Below are positions 37,067 to 42,489 of a stretch of DNA of 42,489 nucleotides, one piece after another. The position numbers and the translations under genes were made by a program. The stretch's first letter is position 1; the number at the start of each line of letters is the position of its first letter. Below the pieces are notes generated by a model. It was not told the DNA's origin. It worked only from the letters and a program-made list of their open reading frames with translations, and searched no databases. The DNA comes from Thalassobium sp. (GTDB lineage Bacteria; Pseudomonadota; Gammaproteobacteria; Pseudomonadales; Oceanobacteraceae). The stretch covers positions 1 to 42,489 of the forward strand of contig NVUW01000016.1 of assembly GCA_002733205.1 (NCBI GenBank), written 5' to 3'.

Positions 37067-38259
37067 TAGTAATCGACTCCGATTTTTTGCTCTTGTAACG
37101 CACGTGGAATTTCTCTTGCCACTCCCTGTGGGTCAGTTGCGGCCGTGTTTACTGTAATGTGATTTGTCATTATCCTAGCATGATTATCATTGATCGCGTC
37201 CGCGCCCTGCATGATCGCCTTGCCGACCCCTTTATCTTCAAGATATGTCTTCATACCTCCGAACAAAGAAGCGGGGTCGCTGTTCATCATGTTTAGTGTT
37301 CCTAGAATAGCTTTATCCGTCATTTTATCCAGAAAACCAAGAGCCGACCCACTGAGAGAGGGTAATCCGCGTATGGCTTTCCCCATATCATTGACCGCCG
37401 CTGCAACTAGTAAAATGGTACTGGCGAGCGGTGCGAAGATCAGAGCAAGAGATGCACCCCACACGAGTAGAAGTTCCATCCAACCATCACCCATGACTTT
37501 TTTAGCTAATTTATCTATTGCGTCTACAACTGCGAATATATTTTTACCAAATTCCTTGATTTGTGGAACCGCTTGATTCATCCATTCAATCAATTTAGGA
37601 GATAAGTCGGCAGATATTTGATCCTTGAATAGTTTTAAATCAAATTTAATACGTGAAAACGCATCACCGAGTTTTACAAGATTATCACGGCTTTCAGGGC
37701 TTAAGAATTTACTATCGGAAATTTTATCAAACTCTTCACGTGTGAGTTTTAGGGCGTTGATCATGCTTGCGTCAACACCGACATCTTTCATTAACTTAAC
37801 AGTCGTTGCATATCCCCAACGCTCTGTATTTTTATCGAAGTTTGCCCGCAGTTCGTCCAGTACATCAACAACCCCACGACCTTGAACATTATCAATCCCA
37901 AGTCTAGCGAACACACCACCGCCGCCGCCTTCGGTCACTGCTACGATAGCATCAGACATAGCTTTAAATGAAGCGGTTACTTGATCGGCAGAGGCCGCAG
38001 AGTTGGTCAATATCGTAGCCGCTTGCCATTTCTGCAATCCTTGGATAGATCGGCCAGTCTCTAAATTGAAATTACGCAAGGCAGTTGCGGCCCGCGCGGA
38101 ACCTTCTGTGAATTTATAAATTGCTGCAAGCGTTCCGGTGGCAATCGCGGACATTTTAAGAAGGGAATCACGGCCTGCTTTTAATTTAGAATTAAAATCT
38201 TTGAGTTTCTTATCGTCGACGTCGAAGCCGAGCGCAATAAATAATTCTCCTATTTTCAT
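37066..38259 (-). CDS. Tail tape measure protein
   Basis: A 397-residue protein, short for the class. The start MKIGELFIALGFDVDDKKLK is typical of tape measures of contractile tails; residues about 35-300 are helical with ATALRNFNLETGRSIQGLQK and a hydrophobic part near residue 265 (LLLVWGASLALIFAPLAST, then ILLVAAAVNDM). The protein sets tail length; at about 0.15 nm per residue this predicts a tail near 60 nm. It overlaps the frameshifted chaperone by ATGA. Confidence 0.85.
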   Translation of the reverse strand: MKIGELFIALGFDVDDKKLKDFNSKLKAGRDSLLKMSAIATGTLAAIYKFTEGSARAATALRNFNLETGRSIQGLQKWQAATILTNSAASADQVTASFKAMSDAIVAVTEGGGGGVFARLGIDNVQGRGVVDVLDELRANFDKNTERWGYATTVKLMKDVGVDASMINALKLTREEFDKISDSKFLSPESRDNLVKLGDAFSRIKFDLKLFKDQISADLSPKLIEWMNQAVPQIKEFGKNIFAVVDAIDKLAKKVMGDGWMELLLVWGASLALIFAPLASTILLVAAAVNDMGKAIRGLPSLSGSALGFLDKMTDKAILGTLNMMNSDPASLFGGMKTYLEDKGVGKAIMQGADAINDNHARIMTNHITVNTAATDPQGVAREIPRALQEQKIGVDY

Positions 38260-38866
38260 TCCTCGGCCTCCACTGCGTTTATTCTAGCGTGTTCACTTGC
38301 ATAATCATCCTCGAACTTCTCAAAGTTTAGCATATTTAAAACAATATCAACAGGCGCGGAGCAAATACTTTGCGGATTGCCTCCATAGTATCCCTCTTTT
38401 GCTAAACGAATCGCATAGAACATGCACTCATTATTGATGGTTATTCGGGGCTGTTTTCTGTTTTCCCCATGTTTACTTTGTCCATTATCGGTTTTAACAG
38501 AGAAAGCAGGGGTTTGAAAAAAGGGGAGAGATTTACCTTTACACATTCTGTAGAGATTTGATACCAGTCGCCGCGAGCTTCTATCTCTTCAAATGTGCAT
38601 TTCATAATCTTGTCACCGCCGCGTGTACTACGTACCAAGCATTTAAAGATTAAATCCCGTATCTCTTTTGAGCTGTCAATGGACAACATTATTTTAGGTA
38701 TGACGGACAAATCAAAATCCGCTGTATCAAAATCAAGGCTATCAATTTTTATATCATGTTTTGCAATTTCTCGTTCTATAGCATCTTTCAAATCCATAAC
38801 ATCTTCAAAATCACCATGTTCAATAATGATCTTTTCTCCGGATTGCGCTTTAAATTCATAGGCCAT
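38256..38866 (-). CDS. Tail assembly chaperone, -1 frameshift fusion product
   Basis: The upstream frame (38866-38441) and the frame 38546-38256 are joined by a -1 shift at a slippery run 38526-38516 (CCCC then TTTTTT then C), read in the zero frame as CCT TTT TTC. A T-TTT-TTC or C-CCT-TTT slip gives continuous protein of about 203 residues: 117 from the first frame and 86 from the second (beginning QTPAFSVKTDNGQS). Two-frame chaperones before the tape measure are established for many phages (lambda G/GT). The second frame has no own ribosome site. Presence of the slip site is seen; use is inferred. Confidence 0.75.
38441..38866 (-). CDS. Tail assembly chaperone, unshifted product
   Basis: A 141-residue protein with an AAGGAACC site eight bases before the start. 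It shows the beta-type N-terminus MAYEFKAQSGEKIIIEHGDF then helices (MDLKDAIEREIAKHDIKI) and ends after the slippery site with LLSLLKPIMDKVNMGKTENSPE-like residues. It corresponds to the short G-type chaperone that coats the tape measure before tube assembly. Confidence 0.75.
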   Translation of the reverse strand: MAYEFKAQSGEKIIIEHGDFEDVMDLKDAIEREIAKHDIKIDSLDFDTADFDLSVIPKIMLSIDSSKEIRDLIFKCLVRSTRGGDKIMKCTFEEIEARGDWYQISTECVKVNLSPFFKPLLSLLKPIMDKVNMGKTENSPE

Positions 38867-38877
38867 TGTTTGGTTCC

Positions 38878-39117
38878 TTAATAATTTATATTTTTCTTTG
38901 CTCTGCGCTTGGCTTTAGCTCCGACCGGACTTGTTTCCGCACGCTCTGCTTTAGTCATTTCAGCGCGTCGAGTGCCTTTTTTAGTAGTCTCATAAGTTCC
39001 CTTATGCAGATCACCAGCCTTTTGCAATGTGCTTATAGCAATGGCATATGCGCTGCTTCTGTCAACGTCACCTTCTTTCATTATGGCGTCAACAGCCTCT
39101 TCCAGAATTTTAGGCAT
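38878..39117 (-). CDS. Small basic tail-region protein
   Basis: A 79-residue protein coupled to the tube gene by TAATG. It reads MPKILEEAVDAIMKEGDVDR then SAYAIAISTLQKAGDLHKGT, followed by a Lys/Arg-rich tail (AKAKRRAKKNINY). Similar short basic proteins appear in phage structural blocks and in some genomes as uncharacterised KGG-like proteins. Its role between tube and chaperone is unknown. Confidence 0.6.
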   Translation of the reverse strand: MPKILEEAVDAIMKEGDVDRSSAYAIAISTLQKAGDLHKGTYETTKKGTRRAEMTKAERAETSPVGAKAKRRAKKNINY

Positions 39118-39572
39118 TATTGAATGCTCCGTCTTGCAAGTGCGAATGTGAACGTATAAACAGCGACGCCTTGCTCTGTATCGCCGGATACGTTTTCTTT
39201 ACCTTCAACGCGGCGTGTGATCATACCGCCTTGCAATGTGTAGACATCGGCAATAACGCCACCGTCACCGTCACCCAGACGTTTTCTAAACTCGCCATTC
39301 GCGAGAACAGTCGAAACGAAATCTTTATCCGTAATCGCTTGTTTCCCTACTAGGAATTGGTCATCAGAAGAACCGCGCATCACACGAAGAACAAGGACTC
39401 CGTTGTTCCCTTTTTCATTCAACGCGAAAATCGTGTTCTGATTTTTACCAGTAGAAACAGATACCAAATCCTCTGGAAAAGTGATCGTACTTGTATCATC
39501 ATCGGCAAGGTTTGCAAAAACCCTGTCATACAATGTTAACGTATCTTTGCCTGTAATTGTGAATTGTGTCAT
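39117..39572 (-). CDS. Tail tube protein (DUF3277-like)
   Basis: A 151-residue protein directly after the sheath gene, with an AGGAG site ten bases before the start. The beta-rich pattern (FTITGKDTLTLYDRVFANLA, VLVLRVMRGSSDDQFL, then AVYTFTFALARRSIQ) matches the DUF3277 tubes that pair with DUF3383 sheaths. It polymerises into the inner tube of the contractile tail. Confidence 0.8.
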   Translation of the reverse strand: MTQFTITGKDTLTLYDRVFANLADDDTSTITFPEDLVSVSTGKNQNTIFALNEKGNNGVLVLRVMRGSSDDQFLVGKQAITDKDFVSTVLANGEFRKRLGDGDGGVIADVYTLQGGMITRRVEGKENVSGDTEQGVAVYTFTFALARRSIQ

Positions 39573-39587
39573 GGGTAGTTTCTCCTA

Positions 39588-41060
39588 TTAATCATTAACC
39601 AATACAATAACGTCACTGTGATGTATTGCGCCTGCGCGTTTCAAAGCGATTTGAACAAGTGGGGCTTCGCGTGCTTCTCTCTCCGGTGCAGGTTGCAACA
39701 GAATAGAAATACTGAAAATATAATAACCCTTATCAAGAACGTTTGCTCTAAAGATATCAGGATCGCCGAATGTCTCGCTTGACGTCCATGCGCCCGCAGC
39801 TAGTACGCCATTGCGGATAAACCGCTCGCACACATTACCGTATGCCGCTTTCAAACCGTCCATACCTGACTCAGTCTGTGGTATTTTCGTATTCGTCTGC
39901 CTCAGATAATTAAATCCGGCAACCTCAAGCGCAAACTTAACGGCTAGATCATTGTATGGATTATCGAAATAATCATTACCGCCCGTGGATTCCACAGAGG
40001 GAACACCATCGAACGATACATACATGTCACAACCCGCTATTTTTGCTAGATCGTATATGGTTTGATTTATGCCTGTATCAGGCGTAATCGTTGCCAGCTC
40101 TTTAAGCTGCATAGTTTGGCTTGTATCTGTACCGCTAAAGTTAACAGAATAACCACGTCCAGCGTAGGCAGATTTAAAGAGATTTCCAAGGGAGGGGCTT
40201 TCCGTGTAAAGTAAAAGACGTGTCTTAGTGTTTCCGGCCTGTGAAATTGTTGTGACAATTCCTGCAATATCCTCAGTGCTTGAAACTTGATGTAAGAACA
40301 TATTATCGCGTGCTTGGATCGTGTTGGCAAGCGTTACGATCACGGCGTCTTCCATTTCTAGATTTGTGATAATCGGAACATAACCGACCGCGCCCTCTGT
40401 TCTTGTGATCGCCGCTGCAATCGTTTCGCCAGAAGCATCCACACCACTTACCGCAGCTCCGCCAGCCGTATCGAATAAACCAACGACGGACATATCAGTC
40501 CCAAGTCCGGCGGGCAATTGAACCAGTACAACGTCACTCGCAGCACCGACCTTTTTAGATGTTACTGTAAACCCTGTTGTATCATCTGTGACGATACCAT
40601 TCACAAGAGCGTTTTGCAGAATTGTAACAATATCGGCAATAGTGGACGCACCTGTAAAATTCAAATTAGTCAGGTCATAATCAACCGTGTCGATCGTGAC
40701 GCGGATATCACCGTCGGCCACCGCGATAATACTTGCGAGATTTGCAGAAATATTGGTTGTTGCCCAAGTGCCTTGGGTAGCACTAACCGAAGCCACCAAA
40801 GGAAGGATAACCAAACGGCCTCTACCTGTTCTAATGTTCGGGGCTTGTGAAAATATGGCATTCGCCATCGCCGCTGTTTCGCTGTTCGTCCCATAATCCA
40901 AGGCAACTTGCGCGGCCCCCACATATGTTCTAAATGCATCAAGATTACTTGGTGTTTCAGTTGTGAATAAAGCCAGAGAATTGATATTTTTTTCTGTTAA
41001 ACCAGAAGGCGTGTTCAATATTGAAACATTAATGATATTATTAACTGGAAGGATTGTCAT
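39588..41060 (-). CDS. Tail sheath protein (DUF3383-like)
   Basis: A 490-residue protein with a GGAG site eight bases before the start. N-terminal NIINVSILNTPSGLTEKNIN and C-terminal FSISILLQPAPEREAREAPL then VQIALKRAGAIHHSDVIVLV are the DUF3383 signatures. The C-terminal domain supplies the core sheath fold, while residues about 95-210 are a surface domain with Thr/Gly-rich strands. It forms the contractile outer layer, and is the best proof of a myovirus-type tail. Confidence 0.9.
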   Translation of the reverse strand: MTILPVNNIINVSILNTPSGLTEKNINSLALFTTETPSNLDAFRTYVGAAQVALDYGTNSETAAMANAIFSQAPNIRTGRGRLVILPLVASVSATQGTWATTNISANLASIIAVADGDIRVTIDTVDYDLTNLNFTGASTIADIVTILQNALVNGIVTDDTTGFTVTSKKVGAASDVVLVQLPAGLGTDMSVVGLFDTAGGAAVSGVDASGETIAAAITRTEGAVGYVPIITNLEMEDAVIVTLANTIQARDNMFLHQVSSTEDIAGIVTTISQAGNTKTRLLLYTESPSLGNLFKSAYAGRGYSVNFSGTDTSQTMQLKELATITPDTGINQTIYDLAKIAGCDMYVSFDGVPSVESTGGNDYFDNPYNDLAVKFALEVAGFNYLRQTNTKIPQTESGMDGLKAAYGNVCERFIRNGVLAAGAWTSSETFGDPDIFRANVLDKGYYIFSISILLQPAPEREAREAPLVQIALKRAGAIHHSDVIVLVND

Positions 41061-41062
41061 TT

Positions 41063-41638
41063 CTAAAGCTCCGTATTTTCGTCAATTGTAAATTCTATAA
41101 GTCCGGTCGGTGTACCTATTGTTTTCTCATCATCAACGCGAGTTTTAAAGGTATCATAATATTGTTTACCGCCTGTGGTTAGAAGACGTTCTTTACGATA
41201 CCACACGAAGCATGCAAAAGAAAGTGTGAAGCGTGCGAGCTGTGACCCACCTTCGGCAACAGATGTATTAATAAATGAGTTGGGAATACTGAATATTTTA
41301 AAGCCGTAAAACTCTTGTTGTTGCTCAGAATAGATAGAATTTAACGCGGCCACAACTTCCCAACGTCTAAGTAACGCCGACGCACTTCGGGCAAATATTT
41401 CAATCTGGATATTCTCGCGCATCTGCACTTGTTGTATTTCATACGTGTCGGGGTCACGAAATTCAAGCTCAGAATCGCCGGACGACATAACCGTCGCGTC
41501 GCTCATTCCAACGGATACTTTGATATCTTCGCCAGTGGGAATTATATAATTCAATTCATCGACCCAAACATCTGTCGCAGGTAGCGCCATTTGATTTTGA
41601 ATTATATCCACAATTATTTGTGAAGCCAGCTTATCCAT
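41063..41638 (-). CDS. Tail terminator / neck protein (LIC_12616-like)
   Basis: A 191-residue protein ending three bases before the sheath gene. It shows LPATDVWVDELNYIIPTGED near the start, VQMRENIQIEIFARSASALL in the middle and RFTLSFACFVWYRKERLLTT later, as in LIC_12616-type proteins that close the tail top in related phages. Coupled to the gene before it by TAATG. Confidence 0.75.
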   Translation of the reverse strand: MDKLASQIIVDIIQNQMALPATDVWVDELNYIIPTGEDIKVSVGMSDATVMSSGDSELEFRDPDTYEIQQVQMRENIQIEIFARSASALLRRWEVVAALNSIYSEQQQEFYGFKIFSIPNSFINTSVAEGGSQLARFTLSFACFVWYRKERLLTTGGKQYYDTFKTRVDDEKTIGTPTGLIEFTIDENTEL

Positions 41639-42003
41639 TATGTATAATCTTTCACAATTTCATATTCTATAAAACCGTTTAGGCTATAATCCTTGTTTGC
41701 CATAACTTTATATTTTATGTCTCTATATATGATCCGATCATCATTTTTCAAATTCAAATCACCAGCAACGGCATGTATTTGCAACCACTGCCAAGACCTT
41801 TGACCTTCTGGCTTGAGCTGTACATGCTCTGCTTTTAGAGGTTGGATTGTCCCTCTGAACGATGTATCGACGAAAGAATTTACAGTCAGACCATCCACAA
41901 GAGTTTGAGTGATAACACTAATCGTAATAACGTTTTGCCAGCCGTTCAAAGTGGCGGACATTTGGGGCATTCCAGAAATTTGATTTAATGGAGTCGCTAC
42001 CAT
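41638..42003 (-). CDS. Head-tail joining protein
   Basis: A 121-residue beta-rich protein: MVATPLNQISGMPQMSATLN, then FRGTIQPLKAEHVQLKPEGQ, RSWQWLQIHA and IIYRDIKYKVMANKDYSLNG, the pattern of short head-tail connectors (stopper-like) in this cassette. Its start overlaps the stop of the 44-residue gene. It probably sits at the neck below the connector. Confidence 0.7.
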   Translation of the reverse strand: MVATPLNQISGMPQMSATLNGWQNVITISVITQTLVDGLTVNSFVDTSFRGTIQPLKAEHVQLKPEGQRSWQWLQIHAVAGDLNLKNDDRIIYRDIKYKVMANKDYSLNGFIEYEIVKDYT

Positions 42004-42137
42004 TACAGAGAAAACCTCGTGATATAAAATAAACTAAATGGTATTTTCATTTTCAAACCTAACCAAATTAAGAGTATGGGCATTCTCTTAAATCTTTTTT
42101 GTATGTCGATATTCACTATTAATTTTTGTGTTACCAT
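42003..42137 (-). CDS. 44-residue conserved-type structural-operon protein
   Basis: A short gene filling the gap between the tail completion and joining genes exactly: its ATG (42137-42135) overlaps the upstream TAA, and its own TAA overlaps the next ATG. It reads MVTQKLIVNIDIQKRFKRMP followed by a hydrophobic and basic segment (ILLIWLGLKMKIPFSLFYI). Similar tiny basic-hydrophobic proteins occur at this spot in related phages. Function unknown. Confidence 0.65.
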   Translation of the reverse strand: MVTQKLIVNIDIQKRFKRMPILLIWLGLKMKIPFSLFYITRFSL

Positions 42138-42489
42138 TACAAAGAACTCTTTCTAACTACGTCCGAGGTGACGGATTTCCGAAGTTCCGCAGTATCAATC
42201 AATATACCAGAAGAACCCTTGCGCGCAATAGTGCTTGACTCGAGGGCGGGCCACTTGCCGAAACCGCCAGTAGCAAAACCATCTTGGACAATCTCTTCGG
42301 CCTTGACACCTAAGAGCGCATAAACCTTTTCGTAATTACCATTCACGAACGCTGCTTGAACCATTTTTGAAGACATGGCTTTCATTAATTCTTTTGATTT
42401 TGTTTCAATCGGCATACGAAGAAATGAGCGAGCGGGGATATGCCCCGTTACACTTCCAAACTCATGCACAAGCCCGATATCCGCGTTCC
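42137..42489 (-). CDS. Tail completion / virion morphogenesis protein, C-terminal part of the split gene
   Basis: This frame enters from the window edge and is the continuation of the gene that starts at 232 (bases 42391-42489 repeat 1-99). The C-terminal 110 residues show IPARSFLRMPIETKSKELMK, YALLGVKAEEIVQDGF, KWPALESSTIARKG and LIDTAELRKSVTSDVV, the typical end of HK97 gp10/Mu gpG-like proteins. The GTG at 42469 is an internal Val codon, not a start. The stop overlaps the next start as TAATG. Confidence 0.82.
   Translation of the reverse strand, partial: NADIGLVHEFGSVTGHIPARSFLRMPIETKSKELMKAMSSKMVQAAFVNGNYEKVYALLGVKAEEIVQDGFATGGFGKWPALESSTIARKGSSGILIDTAELRKSVTSDVVRKSSL
42391..42489. repeat. 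99-bp terminal direct repeat (right copy)
   Basis: Identical to bases 1-99. Removing one copy joins the two parts of the tail completion gene in frame, so the sequence is a closed circle or a circularly permuted genome. Confidence 0.95.

Noticed and set aside
1..42489. Temperate phage (integrase, lysogeny repressor, attachment site)
   Set aside because: No integrase, recombinase of the tyrosine or serine type, transposase or cI-like repressor was found; the only candidate regulators are small ribbon-helix-helix-like and GcrA-domain proteins.

Overview
The window is a complete circular tailed-phage genome of 42,390 bp: the first 99 bases recur exactly as the last 99, and one gene (232 down to 1, continuing 42390 down to 42137) reads without interruption across the join. 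It is a contractile-tail (myovirus-type) phage. The minus strand carries the head-tail cassette seen in phages with a DUF1073 portal, DUF2184 capsid and DUF3383 sheath. A 70-residue early protein matches the sigma-interacting domain of GcrA, a regulator restricted to Alphaproteobacteria, so an alphaproteobacterial host is the best inference. No integrase, lysogeny repressor, tRNA gene, CRISPR array or insertion sequence was seen.

Layout. Two arms diverge from a 631-bp non-coding region (14156-14786) with iteron-like repeats and hairpins, a likely replication origin and control region, and converge at 29506/29509 with overlapping stop codons. The minus arm runs from 14155 down through position 1 and on from 42489 to 29506. 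In order it holds the terminase subunits; a block of twelve very small genes (12275-9237) with its own early-type promoter; portal; a five-gene accessory cassette (7814-4910) with a lectin-like protein, a duplicated small protein and a fibre-like protein with a signal peptide; MuF-like head protein; protease with nested scaffold; decoration protein; capsid; connectors; tail completion; sheath; tube; chaperone with a -1 frameshift; tape measure; baseplate hub, spike, gp25-like, J and DUF2612 proteins; tail fibre and chaperone; lysis genes.

The plus arm (14787-29509) is the early and replication region. It holds many small unknown proteins and mini membrane proteins, a probable ribbon-helix-helix protein, the GcrA-domain protein, an adenine-methyltransferase-like protein, a Toprim plus VirE primase-helicase, an SF2 helicase, a VRR-NUC-like nuclease, an exonuclease VIII-like nuclease and RecT. 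Together these form a replication and recombination set without a phage DNA polymerase.

Regulation is the most interesting part. Seven promoters share TTGACA, then three bases, then a TGCTAACA-like spacer core, then a -10 box at fixed spacing; an eighth copy without a good -35 precedes the terminase operon. One copy lies between a plus-strand gene and a minus-strand gene for a 58-residue ribbon-helix-helix-like protein, with face-to-face overlapping -10 boxes, which looks like a small genetic switch. Two early genes (starts 19422 and 26323) follow related GC-rich structured leaders. One early gene (24973-25290) is cut by a single in-frame amber codon.
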